A stretch of 64,000 nucleotides of DNA. Origin: Bin87 sp965204905. GTDB lineage: Bacteria > Chloroflexota > Dehalococcoidia > Lucifugimonadales > UBA3495. Position 1 is the stretch's first letter, and each line of letters starts with the position of its first letter. This document shows positions 1 to 8,582 of this stretch, piece by piece. The DNA is taken from positions 69,347-133,346 of the forward strand of contig CBDBGA010000001.1 of the NCBI GenBank assembly GCA_965204905.1, written 5' to 3'. The position numbers and the translations under genes were made by a program. Below the pieces are notes generated by a model, which was given only the letters and a program-made list of their open reading frames with translations, ran no database searches and was not told where the DNA came from.

Positions 1-486
1 GCTGGAATGGGGGGATCATGTTCTCTGCTTTGTTTGACCGTCCTGTGACTGGATTCTATGACTCTCAGTTGTAGTTCGCAACGTGCAGCGCGTTTTCTCC
101 AAGTTCGATTCCGTCGAAGTTCCCAATGAAAGGCTGGTCGGAATGAACCATCCATTCCCTCTGGTGGCTGGGATGTAGGCGATTATCAAATGGCCAGTCG
201 TAACTGGACCGGGATAAGCACGTCCGTTCGACTGACGGTCCGCCTATGGCGGATCAGTTCCTCCGTCTACCGCGTGAAATACCCGCGTCAACGGAGCAGT
301 TCTCCTTTCGCCCGGGCCGGTTTCACCGGCGACGCGTTTGCCGCCAGCCACACGGACGTATTCCGACAAACCGATGCCGGCTTGCTGACCGGGAGGAGCA
401 GGATCGTGTGCTCAATGACCTCGCTGGTATCGATTGCTTAAACAAGCTACCTTGCGCATCTGTGCAAGTATCAGGATAATTGCAGC
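1..486. other. Leader region without a convincing gene
   Basis: Short open frames exist here on both strands, but none has a ribosome-binding site or a recognisable domain. A 16-base string, CTGGGATGTAGGCGAT at 168-183, recurs at 11144-11159 downstream of a tnpB gene, so part of this stretch may be insertion-sequence debris. The last 50 bases before 487 are presumably the leader of the next gene. Confidence 0.4.
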
Positions 487-1548
487 ATGCGGGTTCCGAC
501 AGGATACCAAATCACCCAGCTGGCGGCGCAGCGACTAGCCGAGATATTCGGCGCCACCGGCCAGGTCGCTGACCCTGGCTTCGACGTTGACATCGGCCAC
601 CAGTGGTGGGATCTCGTCGCCACGGCAGGTGGGCGTACCTTTGCGGTGGAGTGCAAGAGTTCCGGATCCCTCGGTCCGGTATCAATGGCGGTCCATCAAC
701 TGTCGCAGGCGTCTTCCCACTGCCCTGATCCGGTGATCCCGCTGCTGGCGGTTCCCTACATGGGTGAAACTGCGCGGGCCTACTGTGAACAGAACGGCGT
801 GGCCTGGCTGGATCTCTCCGGCAACGGGCGGATCGTGGCGCCTGGGATGTTCTACCAGGAAATCGGCCACCCCAACCGGTTTCCCCGGTCCGGTCGCCCC
901 GAAAGCGCCTTCGGCCCGAAGGGATCCAGGATCGCCAGGCAACTGCTGATGGACCCGGAAACACCGGTGCGGCAGCGCAACCTGGCGGCCAATACGGGCC
1001 TGAACGAGGGCCACGTCAGCCGGATCGTCGGCAAGCTGGTGGATACCGGCCTGGTGCAACGGGGCGATGACGGCATCCGCGTGGTGGACGCGAACCTGCT
1101 GCTGGACGCCTGGGGCGAGGACTACCGCTTCGACCGTCATGCCGTGATCACCGGCCACGTGGCCGCCAGGTCGGGCGACGCGCTGACCCGCTCGCTGGTC
1201 ACGACGTTATCCGAGCTGGAGGTGCCCCACGCCGCAACGGGACTGTCGGCCGCGTGGCTGTGGACTCGGTACGCCGGGTTCCGCCTTGCCACCGTGTACA
1301 TGGCCGATATCCCCTCCGAAGGACTGATGGCGGATCTCGGGTTCCGGGAAGTGCCCAGGGGAGCCAACACCTGGCTGGTGGCGCCCAACGACGAGGGCGT
1401 ATTCCATGGCGCCGGCGAGGTTGACGGCGTGTGCTGTGTCCACCCGATCCAGGCCTATCTTGACCTGCAGGGTCATCCCGAGCGGGCCCAGGAAGCCGCC
1501 GCGGAACTGAGGAGCAGGTTCCTCTCCGGAGTTCCGGATGACCGCTAA
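487..1548 (+). CDS. AbiEi-like type IV antitoxin-family protein
   Basis: A 353-residue protein. The N-terminal part (about residues 1-100) resembles a restriction-endonuclease-like fold with a FAVECKSSG strand. A winged helix-turn-helix follows at about 155-200 (RQRNLAANTGLNEGHVSRIV). The C-terminal block contains VHPIQAYLDLQGHPERAQEA, which I recognise from the AbiEi antitoxin family, where such proteins repress a paired AbiEii nucleotidyltransferase toxin. No AbiEii partner lies next to it, so it may be an orphan regulator. ATG start; the stop overlaps the start of a degenerate frame. The family call is by motif recognition, and the role is inferred. Confidence 0.65.
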   Translation: MRVPTGYQITQLAAQRLAEIFGATGQVADPGFDVDIGHQWWDLVATAGGRTFAVECKSSGSLGPVSMAVHQLSQASSHCPDPVIPLLAVPYMGETARAYCEQNGVAWLDLSGNGRIVAPGMFYQEIGHPNRFPRSGRPESAFGPKGSRIARQLLMDPETPVRQRNLAANTGLNEGHVSRIVGKLVDTGLVQRGDDGIRVVDANLLLDAWGEDYRFDRHAVITGHVAARSGDALTRSLVTTLSELEVPHAATGLSAAWLWTRYAGFRLATVYMADIPSEGLMADLGFREVPRGANTWLVAPNDEGVFHGAGEVDGVCCVHPIQAYLDLQGHPERAQEAAAELRSRFLSGVPDDR

Positions 1549-1729
1549 GCCGACCACCCGGGACGGATATTCCAGCGACCAACTGGACATCGTTACCGTT
1601 GTAAAAATTGTTGATTTTAGTTACAAACTATCGTCAGCCATTCCTGAAGATCCGCCATCGTCGGACCGCCGCCCCAACAGTTCAAGGCGGCTCCGCCCTG
1701 GAATCTCACCAAGGAACGCCGAGCTGATC

Positions 1730-1837
1730 CCCGCTCAAGTCACTGAGAGCGAGCGGGCTCGTGCCGACAGCGAGCGCGAGGCCCGTGTCGCTGCCGAAGC
1801 TCGCATCCGCGAATTGGAAGAGCGGCTTCAGCAATAG
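1730..1837 (+). pseudogene. C-terminal remnant of a Uma2-family gene
   Basis: The end of this frame reads SERARADSEREARVAAEARI and then RELEERLQQ, a charged coiled-coil tail. Uma2 (DUF820) proteins typically end this way, including the intact copy at 19017-19721. The sequence before it lacks the Uma2 nuclease core, so only the tail survives. An ATG at 1538 opens this frame, but the intervening residues look non-coding. Confidence 0.4.
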
Positions 1838-1861
1838 GACTCCTGACTACTTGAAACCTCA

Positions 1862-1922
1862 TCCCGTCATTCCGAAACGCTATCTCGTCATTCCGGCCCC
1901 CGTATCCAGTACGGGGCAGGCA
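1862..1922 (+). repeat. Dispersed CGTCATTCCG repeat with a hairpin at the next gene's start
   Basis: Two direct copies of CGTCATTCCG (1865-1874 and 1886-1895) are followed by a perfect 7-bp hairpin, CCCCGTA / TACGGGG (1898-1904 and 1910-1916, loop TCCAG). A related CGTCATTCC palindrome is at 28905-28932. The 3' arm of the hairpin overlaps the purine-rich GGGGCAGG that would serve as the ribosome-binding site of the following gene, so it could affect translation initiation. Confidence 0.5.
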
Positions 1923-3110
1923 TTGAGCCGGAAGCCAGCGCTCCGAATCATCGGCGCGGCGTTGCTGGCTGCCGTCGTGGGCATGGCTTGCTTTGGCGCC
2001 CAGGCCGCCCCAATATCCCCCGGCGTCACCGACGACCAGATCCTGTTCGGGCAGTCGGCAGTCTTCAGCGGCCCTTCCCAGGAATTAGGCCGGGAGATGC
2101 GCCTGGGCATCAGAGCCGCATTCTATGAAGCCAACCAGGCGGGCGGCGTGCACGGTCGGGAGTTGGCGCTCAAGACCTTGGATGATTCCTATGAGACCGA
2201 CTATGCGTTTCACACCACCAAGTGGCTCATTGAGAAAGTGCAGGTTTTCGCCCTGATCGGAGCGGTGGGCACGCCCACGTCCCGCGTCTCATCACCCCTG
2301 GCTCACGATGCCGGCGTACCCTTCCTGGCTCCATTTACCGGCGCGGAATTCCTGCGCGACCCGGCGCTGGATAACGTCGTCAACCTCCGCGCCTCGTATT
2401 ATCAGGAAACGGAGAAAATGATCGCCCGCCTGACCGAGGACTTGGGAATAACCCGGGTCGGCGTGCTTTACCAGGATGATTCCTTCGGCACCAACGGACT
2501 CGAGGGCGTGCGACGCGCGCTGCAACGCCGGGGATTGGAACCGGTGGGGGCATGGCACTACCAGCGGAATTCCGGCGCGGTGAGACAGGCGGCGTCCAGC
2601 ATCGTCGCCGCCAACCCCGAAGCGGTTGTCATGATCGGCGCCCAGGACCCGGTCGCCACCGCGATAGAATTGGCGCGTCAGGATATAGACCCGGTGTTCA
2701 TGACAGTATCATTCGGGGGCGGCGCTGCCCTGGCCAGTGCGTTGGGGGAAGACGGGCACGGCGTTTACATTACCCAGGTGGTGCCTTTTCCCAGGGACGC
2801 CGGCATCCCGGTGGTCGCCAGGTATCAAGCGGCCCTGTCCGCCCACAACCCACAGGCGGAACCGGGGTTCGTTTCCCTGGAGGGATACCTGGCCGGTCGC
2901 CTCGCCATCTACGGCCTCGATGCCTGTGGCCGCGAACTCAGCCGCGAATGTTTCATCGAGGCCCTGCATACCTCGGAAGTCATAGACCTCGGCGGCTTTC
3001 GCCTCAAATACGGCCGCGGCGACAACCAGGGGTCGGACGAGGTGTTCCTGACCGTCATAGACGAGGATGGGGAGTACCGCCAGGTAGATGCGCTCGCCAG
3101 CGTCAACTGA
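1923..3110 (+). CDS. ABC transporter substrate-binding protein, LivK/ANF-receptor type
   Basis: A secreted or lipid-anchored binding protein of the branched-chain amino acid (HAAT) class. I chose the TTG start because it directly precedes a signal peptide (IIGAALLAAVVGMACFGAQA) and has a purine-rich site upstream; the frame is open further upstream, but that sequence is repeat DNA. The mature part has the periplasmic-binding type I pattern: ILFGQSAVFSGPSQELGREM, then a conserved IGAVGTPTS loop and FLAPFTGAEFLRD. No permease or ATPase gene is adjacent, so it is an orphan binding protein or serves a sensor. The ligand cannot be inferred. Confidence 0.8.
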   Translation: MSRKPALRIIGAALLAAVVGMACFGAQAAPISPGVTDDQILFGQSAVFSGPSQELGREMRLGIRAAFYEANQAGGVHGRELALKTLDDSYETDYAFHTTKWLIEKVQVFALIGAVGTPTSRVSSPLAHDAGVPFLAPFTGAEFLRDPALDNVVNLRASYYQETEKMIARLTEDLGITRVGVLYQDDSFGTNGLEGVRRALQRRGLEPVGAWHYQRNSGAVRQAASSIVAANPEAVVMIGAQDPVATAIELARQDIDPVFMTVSFGGGAALASALGEDGHGVYITQVVPFPRDAGIPVVARYQAALSAHNPQAEPGFVSLEGYLAGRLAIYGLDACGRELSRECFIEALHTSEVIDLGGFRLKYGRGDNQGSDEVFLTVIDEDGEYRQVDALASVN

Positions 3111-3219
3111 CACAGGCTCCGCGTCGAACATCAGATAACATACCTCACGTTTCACTATCCCCATGGATGGTTGCTCACGATAGCAAAGCGAGAATCGACA
3201 TGACCCCGCATATTAGCTG

Positions 3220-3542
3220 GGGTAATCCAAATGAGTAACAATGGTTATCCGCCTCAGGCGGACCGCCAGCTAGCACTCCCCCGTCCAGGAGCATCACGTC
3301 CCTCGCCTACCGCGAGTAGCACAAGTTTCTGTCCGCCTGAGGCGGACGAGCTGCGTTCTCGTTGGGGTCGTGAATGACCCCGCAACCGGGGTAGGACCAC
3401 ATGGTTTCCCGGCCCAGCGCTGGGTTCACCACGCCGCAGGCTGAGCAGGTCTTGCTGCTGGGGTACCACTGGTCGGTCTCCACGATCTCGGTGCCGTACC
3501 AGTCCGCCTTGTAGCGGACCTGGCTCAGCAGGCCCGCCGCGG
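3220..3542 (-). pseudogene. TnpB family-1 C-terminal fragment
   Basis: Read on the minus strand this encodes LLSQVRYKADWYGTEIVETD, then the zinc-finger pair CSACG and CPGCG, then VIHDPNENAA. These are the C-terminal RuvC and zinc-ribbon parts of an IS605-type TnpB. A 15-bp palindrome (3332-3346) replaces the segment after NENAAR and shifts the frame to an early stop. The 3' end carries the same GGGTAATCCAAATGAG terminus as copies at 4373, 23249 and 36903, with a second palindrome at 3248-3262. The N-terminal two thirds are missing. Confidence 0.75.
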
Positions 3543-4304
3543 CTAAGGCGCTGCTGTGGCTCCTGTTTCCTCTTCAATATCCGCCTGTTGCGGTCGGAGC
3601 ATGGCTGGGACCAGAACTCGCACTCCCATCGCGTCGGCCTGAGCTTGCTGCTGTGGGTGGATGGTCGATCCGATTACTGCCGCTACCGCTTCCTCTTGAG
3701 TCGCCGCTGCCACCGCGACAGCGCGGTCATGTGCCCTCTGGATATCGCTCAGCCTGATGGTTCGAGACACCTCGAATACGCCGTGAACGTATTGCTTGTC
3801 CTCGGTCCGCCGAGCCCGGATGATGATGTCGGCCACTAGGACGTTGTCCACCTGATCGTCCGTGATAATGCCCTGTTCCTCGGCGGCGTTGATGGATTCG
3901 AGGAATTGTGGGACTGTATCCCGTCCGCGGGCCAGCAGGATACGGCCTCTCGTGAGACCCAGCTCGTCCTTGGCGATGTTGAGGATACTCTCACGTGCGC
4001 GGCGCTCAAGATTGTCGCCTACGAGCGTTCCAAGGTCGCTTTTCAGCGTTCCAACGTCGGTTTTCAGTGTTCCAACGTCGGTTTCTAGGGAGGTGAGCCG
4101 TTTGTTGGTCAACTCGGCAAACTCAGCCAGGGTTTTCTCCAGCTTGCTGAACCTTTCGTTGGTGAGGCGGACGAAGTTGCCGAACTGCTCCGGCAGTGCT
4201 ATCAGATCCGCGATCAGCACATGCTGGCGGACCTGCTGCAGAAAATCCGGGTCGCCTCGCAGTGCTTCCAGGAAGCGGGTCTTTTCGGTTGCGCTGAGGG
4301 CCAT
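3543..4304 (-). CDS. Coiled-coil protein with nuclease-like C-terminal domain
   Basis: A 253-residue protein, start ATG. The N-terminal third is helical; residues about 45-95 form a coiled coil with repeating LTSLETDVGTLKTDVGTL units. The C-terminal half contains VLVADIIIRARR and VFEVSRTIRLSDIQRAHDRA, a layout seen in coiled-coil proteins ending in a degenerate PD-(D/E)XK-like domain (DUF3782-type). No complete catalytic triad is obvious. Two same-orientation copies of one tnpB family flank it, so it may have moved with them or been split from its surroundings by them. Function unknown. Confidence 0.65.
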   Translation of the reverse strand: MALSATEKTRFLEALRGDPDFLQQVRQHVLIADLIALPEQFGNFVRLTNERFSKLEKTLAEFAELTNKRLTSLETDVGTLKTDVGTLKSDLGTLVGDNLERRARESILNIAKDELGLTRGRILLARGRDTVPQFLESINAAEEQGIITDDQVDNVLVADIIIRARRTEDKQYVHGVFEVSRTIRLSDIQRAHDRAVAVAAATQEEAVAAVIGSTIHPQQQAQADAMGVRVLVPAMLRPQQADIEEETGATAAP

Positions 4305-4372
4305 GTCACCGTCTCCTTCCCCATTCTATTATACCCGGTGCGCCTTGCCGTGTGGGTTCGCCTTACTGGATG

Positions 4373-5240
4373 GGGTAATCCAAATGAGTAACAATGGTTA
4401 TCCGCCTCAGGCGGACCGCCAGCCAGCGCTCCCTCGTCCAGGAGCATCACATCCTCGCCTACCGCGAGTAGCGCAAGTTTATGCAGGTTGTGAGCTGCGT
4501 TCTCGTTGTCCGCCTGAGGCGGATGAATGACGCCGCAACTGGGGCAGGACCACATGGTTTCCCGGCCCAGCTCTGGGTTCACCGCGCCGCAGGCTGAGCA
4601 GGTCCTGCTGCTGGGGTACCACCGGTCGGCTTCCACGATCTCGGTGCCGTACCAGTCCGCCTTGTAGCGGATCTGGCTCAGCAGGCTGGACATCCCGGCA
4701 TCGGAGAGGGCCTTCGATTGTAATCCCGCCGTGGTCATGCCGGCGACGTTGAGGCTCTCGATACCCAGGGTGTGGTACTTTCCGACCAATGCCCGGCTGA
4801 CGTGATGATGGGCGTTGTTCCTGAGGCCGACAATGCGGCGCTGGGTGGCGTCGATGCGCCGTTGGGCTTCCCACCAGCCGCGGCTGCCCGGCGTACGGCG
4901 TGCCTGGGCCGGCTGCCACCGGCGGATCCTGCGTAGTGCGTTTTCCAGCGCCTTGGGGTTCTCGTAATGCACGGCGTCGCTGTCCACCGCCAGAGGGTTG
5001 ATGCCCACGTCCACGCCGCCCACCGATTGGGTTTCTCTTTGGGGTGGCGCCACGGGCGGTTTCCAGTAGGCAATGCTGGCATACCAGCGGCCATTGCGCT
5101 TCCTGATGGTCACCTCGTAAGCCATTCCTTCCGGCAACGTGCGCGTCATCCTGACGCTGCCCAGGTAAGGGAGCCGCATCCGCTGGTGACCGTCGTAGCG
5201 GATGCAGGCAATGCCCGACGCGGCCAGGAATGACCCGGCG
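4373..5240 (-). pseudogene. TnpB family-1 gene, N-terminally truncated
   Basis: The longest copy of this tnpB family here, about 290 residues. It keeps the beta-barrel part (YEVTIRKRNGRWYASIAYW), the RuvC-I aspartate in GGVDVGINPLAVD, the RuvC-II glutamate in GIESLNVAGM and the zinc finger CSACG / CPSCG. The first roughly 100 residues are absent. RuvC-III is altered: where the copy at 36903 reads VIHDRNENAA, this one reads VIHPPQADNENAA, because a 15-bp palindrome (4509-4523) replaces six bases. A second palindrome at 4401-4415 sits near the terminus. No tnpA is adjacent. Probably not functional. Confidence 0.75.
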
Positions 5241-5483
5241 CCGGCGCGCCTCTTCTGGTGAAAGATATGACATAACCACCGCCACCAGTGCCAGCCATCG
5301 TCAAACCGCTTCCACGCAACTCCCTCACCAACTCTGAACAGTTGCTTAATACGTCGAAAATTTGCAACGAGGTCTCGCAAAAGGTACAATGGTTGCCACA
5401 TCGCCCCCTGGAAGTACGTCAGACTCCTCGTTATTCCGAGTTGGCCGAAACCTCGGGGCATATTTCTGCTTGGTGGTTTGACA

Positions 5484-6179
5484 ATGACCAAAGTGGCCAT
5501 ACTGGTTGACGGAGGATTTTTCATCCACCGTCTGCCGCGCCTTACGGACTGGAGTATTCTGCACGACTCCGCGCGTGCTGACCAGGAAATCGGACGATTG
5601 GTCAGAGGCCATCTCGCGTACATCAATAACACCGCGCGTGTCGAGAATCCCTACGCTCTCCTCTACCGCTGTTTTTTCTATGATGCCTATCCCTATGACA
5701 GGCGTGGGCATCTGCCGGTCAGCAAGCAGGCGATCGACTACGCGAAGTCGGATGCGGCGTCCTTTCGGTTAGAGTTGTTCGACAAGCTGCGCCGCCGCCC
5801 CAACTTCGCCTTGCGTCTGGGTGAGGTTCGCCGCCACAGGGATTGGATCATCAAGGAACGGGCCCAAAAGGATCTCTTATCAGGGAAGCGCAACGTGGCG
5901 GATCTGAAAGACGATGATTTTGTAGCGGGATTCCAGCAGAAAGCCGTCGACATGAGAATCGGCTTGGATATAGCCAGTATCACCCTGAAGAAGCAGGCCG
6001 ACACCATAGTCCTCGTTACCGGCGACAGCGACTTCGTGCCGGCAGCGAAGCTCGCCCGTCGTGAGGGAGCGCGCGTGATCCTTGATCCCTTATGGCAGAA
6101 CGTTGCACCTGACTTGTTCGAGCATATTGACCAAGTACATTGCCCTTTCCCACGGCCGGGGAAAGCTAACCAATCATAG
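5484..6179 (+). CDS. NYN-domain (PIN-like) putative ribonuclease
   Basis: A 231-residue LabA/DUF88-type NYN protein, complete in length. The N-terminal strand VAILVDGGFF carries the first conserved Asp; the C-terminal VLVTGDSDFVPAAKLARREG carries the second acidic cluster typical of PIN/NYN metal-dependent ribonucleases. I prefer the ATG to the in-frame TTG six bases upstream because MTKVAILVDGG is the usual NYN beginning. It is divergent from the tnpB remnant behind it. The fold is clear, but the RNA target is unknown. Confidence 0.85.
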   Translation: MTKVAILVDGGFFIHRLPRLTDWSILHDSARADQEIGRLVRGHLAYINNTARVENPYALLYRCFFYDAYPYDRRGHLPVSKQAIDYAKSDAASFRLELFDKLRRRPNFALRLGEVRRHRDWIIKERAQKDLLSGKRNVADLKDDDFVAGFQQKAVDMRIGLDIASITLKKQADTIVLVTGDSDFVPAAKLARREGARVILDPLWQNVAPDLFEHIDQVHCPFPRPGKANQS

Positions 6180-6181
6180 CT

Positions 6182-6218
6182 GTGGTCGATTCAGGTAGGC
6201 GGCAGATCTACACTAAGG
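6182..6218 (+). repeat. Tn3-family terminal inverted repeat (solo end)
   Basis: The sequence shares GTCGATTC-GGTAGGCGGCAGA and the CTAAGG inner end with the inverted repeats of the Tn3-type element at 53182-54260, with a few mismatches and a short deletion near the inner end. Its outer end faces left, and the transposase tail to its right reads toward it, as in a Tn3 right end. Confidence 0.65.
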
Positions 6219-6224
6219 CCACTA

Positions 6225-6300
6225 TCAACGCTTTAGGCACTGGTATTCACCGGTGAGCAGGATGTGGGCCCACCTCAGGGGTGAAATGTGGGCGGGGACC
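6225..6300 (-). pseudogene. Tn3-family TnpA C-terminal tail
   Basis: The minus strand encodes AHISPLRWAHILLTGEYQC followed by LKR and a stop. This matches the invariant end of Tn3-family transposases (H-I-S-P-L-G-W-x-H-I-x-L-T-G-x-Y) and the related remnant at 53944. It stops a few bases from a Tn3-type inverted repeat, as expected. Upstream it is joined directly to a tnpB fragment, so almost the whole tnpA gene has been lost. Confidence 0.65.
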
Positions 6301-6425
6301 GATGATGCAAACCACCGATCCGCCTTCTCGAAGTCGGCGCCATACCAGGCGCACTTGTACTCCAACTTCGTGAGGAAGCCGACATGCCAGCATCGGCGAT
6401 GGCTCGGCCCAGCCTGCGGCTACGG
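6301..6425 (-). pseudogene. TnpB family-2 internal fragment
   Basis: With one base restored, the minus strand reads GRAIADAGMSGFLTKLEYKC then AWYGADFEKADRWFASS. This is nearly identical to the RuvC-II to zinc-finger segment of the intact TnpB at 9794-11074. A single-base deletion after ATGTC breaks the frame. The fragment is fused to the Tn3 transposase tail on its downstream side. Confidence 0.65.
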
Positions 6426-6593
6426 GCGTTGCTTCGCCAGGTAGAAACACGCTCTGGGCATTGGCCGCCGCACTGGATAACAATATCGCAGGGCGGGACG
6501 AAGCGAACCGCCCCCGTCGGCAGAATGGAAACCGCCGGCATACGGCGATAGAATGTAACCACAGCGGTGAAGTCCAAGCAGCCTGGATACAGC

Positions 6594-7139
6594 ATGAGTA
6601 CATCGACGGCCCAGTTTGACCCGGCACTCAACCGGCAGCGGGCTGAGAAAATCCATATGCTCAGCCAACCTATACGCGGAGCGGAGACGGCGCTCGCGGC
6701 CGCCGAGGCCAGGTTGGGCGCTCTGGTTCGGGTAGAACCCGACCACCGTCTCAGCTATCTGATGTCAGAGGCCTGGGGCTTCAACACCGACCACATCAGG
6801 CAGGTGAACCGCGTTGTCGACGATTTCCTGGACACCATAGCAAGGCGGCAAATCAGGCGAATCGCCGCTCAGGCGCTCTCCGCTGATAAATCGCCCGAAG
6901 CCATTGTCGACCAGTGGTTCACCGAAGAGCAACACAATCGCCTGCGCCGGTTCCTGGACAACACCGAAGTGCCCGACCGGCTCATGACGGCTTGCTATGC
7001 CTGGCTGGAGGTCCTTGGGGCCGCCGAGGCCGCGCGTCTCCTGCATCTGCACCGTAGCCGGCCACGACCCGATTTCGATGGCTTCACCCAAACGCGAGAA
7101 GAGCGCGCCGAAGATCTGCGCTCGGTGAACGCGGTGTAA
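6594..7139 (+). CDS. Uncharacterised protein upstream of a MazF-like gene
   Basis: A 181-residue, mostly helical protein without a family I recognise. It has no membrane segment or signal peptide and carries an Arg-rich tail (HRSRPRPDFDGFTQTREERA). I chose ATG 6594; a GTG nine codons earlier is possible. It lies 11 bases upstream of a mazF-type gene on the same strand, the position of an antitoxin gene, but it does not look like MazE (no AbrB or ribbon-helix-helix motif and too long). A neutralising role is therefore only positional inference. Confidence 0.55.
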   Translation: MSTSTAQFDPALNRQRAEKIHMLSQPIRGAETALAAAEARLGALVRVEPDHRLSYLMSEAWGFNTDHIRQVNRVVDDFLDTIARRQIRRIAAQALSADKSPEAIVDQWFTEEQHNRLRRFLDNTEVPDRLMTACYAWLEVLGAAEAARLLHLHRSRPRPDFDGFTQTREERAEDLRSVNAV

Positions 7140-7150
7140 CCAATTTCCTC

Positions 7151-7525
7151 ATGCCCCACGCCCGACAAGGCGACATCCACTGGTACGACTTCGGCCCCGT
7201 TATCGGGGCCGAACTTTCGGGTCGCCGCCCTGCACTGATCATCAGCAACGACGGCTTCAACCGTGCTCTCGGAGTGGCGATAGCGCTCCCGACGTCGCGC
7301 ACCGTGCCTGCCTAGGAAAATCGCCGGCAACACGTACACATAGCCGCGTCGGATTCCTGGGCCTCCGCCTGGCAGATCAAATCCATAGACCAGGGCAGAC
7401 TGGGTGGCCGTATCGGGAGAGCGTCGCCGGACGAGATGGACGCCGTTCTCGAATCTCTCCTTCTGCGGTTCGGACCGCGGCATGACCCTGGCTGGATTCA
7501 AACCGCAGTGGGGCTTTTGCCGTAG
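7151..7525 (+). pseudogene. MazF/PemK-type toxin gene with one internal TAG
   Basis: The frame is 124 codons long, interrupted only by TAG at 7313-7315 (codon 55). Before the stop it reads RQGDIHWYDFGPVIGAELSG then RRPALIISNDGFN, the MazF beta-strand signature. After it, DSWASAWQIKSIDQGRLGGR matches the conserved MazF C-terminal half. MazF proteins are sequence-specific endoribonucleases. A single nonsense change, with no frameshift or deletion, points to very recent inactivation, a sequencing error, or read-through. The gene follows an unknown 181-residue protein by 11 bases. Confidence 0.75.
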
Positions 7526-7619
7526 GGGCGGGGACACTCTGGGATTTGACGCTGAGAAACTCTGGTCAGGGTGAAGGCCAAGTTTCCGTCCTGGTCTCGA
7601 TTACAACGCCGGCAAAGGC

Positions 7620-7829
7620 ATGGGCATCACAGTCGAGGTTGCCCTGGGCGAACCGCGGCCTGACTCTCCGGTTGTCGTGCTAATCACCATTCAGGACATG
7701 GGCGCCGCCACCGCACTCGTCAATATCGTGCGCGCCATTGACATGCACGAACGCGACGTATTGCCTGCCAACGTGGTGGAGCCGGAGGACGTGAACTTCG
7801 TGATTGAGCGACTGCTCGAATGCCTCTGA
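7620..7829 (+). CDS. Small hypothetical protein
   Basis: A 69-residue frame with a plausible globular composition (VVVLITIQDMGAATALVNIV, ending VNFVIERLLECL). It has no clear ribosome-binding site, and the open frame extends further upstream. It lies just before a truncated NYN gene. I recognise no family; it may be the end of a decayed gene. Confidence 0.3.
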   Translation: MGITVEVALGEPRPDSPVVVLITIQDMGAATALVNIVRAIDMHERDVLPANVVEPEDVNFVIERLLECL

Positions 7830-7851
7830 GGTATGGTGGGCAGACGCCGGA

Positions 7852-8139
7852 ATGTTCGCCCCATCCCACTTGACCACGCCCCTGCGACTCGCGCTGTTCA
7901 TCGACGCTCAGAACACCTATCGTCGGGCCGGTGATCGCTTCTTTCCCAACACCCAGTTCGGCGTTGACGGCCAGTTCGATCCGGTTAGGCTGGGCCAGCT
8001 GATCGCCAGGCAGGGCAAGACATGGCGGCGTATCCTGCTCCCTATCAGAAGTGCGTATTTACTCCGGTCAGCTTGTAGTGAGATCATGGTCGTGGATGCG
8101 CGGCTTTCCTACCGGGCCATATTCGGATACTATTTCTGA
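7852..8139 (+). pseudogene. Truncated NYN-domain gene
   Basis: Residues 8-50 read TPLRLALFIDAQNTYRRAGD then RFFPNTQFGVDGQFDPVRLG, the N-terminal strand and first acidic site of NYN/PIN-like ribonucleases. After about residue 55 the sequence loses resemblance, and the frame ends at 95 residues, short of the second acidic cluster. The break near 8040 suggests a deletion or insertion junction. It is distinct from the complete NYN gene at 5484-6179. Confidence 0.55.
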
Positions 8140-8254
8140 GGTAGGCGTAGCGAATCGCGTCATGGCCAGCGGTTTCGTGTGTAACAACCCGACTTGAACA
8201 CCGGCTATCCGCTAATTTAGCCTGCCTTCTATACGGTATATCTCGTTCGCCGCA

Positions 8255-8530
8255 GTGACCAACTTGGGACCTTCAGTCATAGCCGCATTGGTTGTCGGTG
8301 GGTCGGGGGTGGTCGGCGCGGTCCTCGCCTATTTGCTGAGCCAACGTCGGACTTCCGTGGAACGAAAACGCACCTTGTGTGCGGAAGCTATCTCGGACGC
8401 CCTGAAATGGCTCGAACTACCCTACCGGATTAGAAGGCGGCCCGATAACACTCCGCAAACGTTGACCGCTCTTGGCAACCGTATCAATGACTTAAGAGAA
8501 CGACTACAGTTCCACGAGAAATGGCTGTAG
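8255..8530 (+). CDS. Membrane-anchored N-terminal half of a frameshifted GGDEF protein
   Basis: GTG start; a membrane segment (VIAALVVGGSGVVGAVLAYL) is followed by a basic helical stretch. The frame stops at TAG 8528-8530. Shifting by one base there gives RIELPQSVASYQRLVEEVMA, which runs without a stop into the GGDEF gene at 8583. The two frames therefore very likely form one protein split by a single-base change in CTGTAGG. The N-terminal region resembles small single-span proteins seen alone in other bacteria. Confidence 0.5.
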   Translation: MTNLGPSVIAALVVGGSGVVGAVLAYLLSQRRTSVERKRTLCAEAISDALKWLELPYRIRRRPDNTPQTLTALGNRINDLRERLQFHEKWL

Positions 8531-8582
8531 GATTGAGCTACCGCAATCAGTCGCGAGCTATCAGCGTCTGGTCGAGGAGGTA

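Noticed and set aside
190..441. Short open frames near the window start
   Set aside because: Two overlapping frames with arginine- and serine-rich low-complexity translation and no supporting signal.
3330..3350. The 15-bp palindrome as a transcription terminator
   Set aside because: No T-tract follows any copy, and several copies lie within coding sequence.
7313..7315. TAG in mazF as a recoded amino acid (pyrrolysine)
   Set aside because: No pyrrolysine machinery or context is visible, and neighbouring genes use TAG as a stop (for example at 8528).
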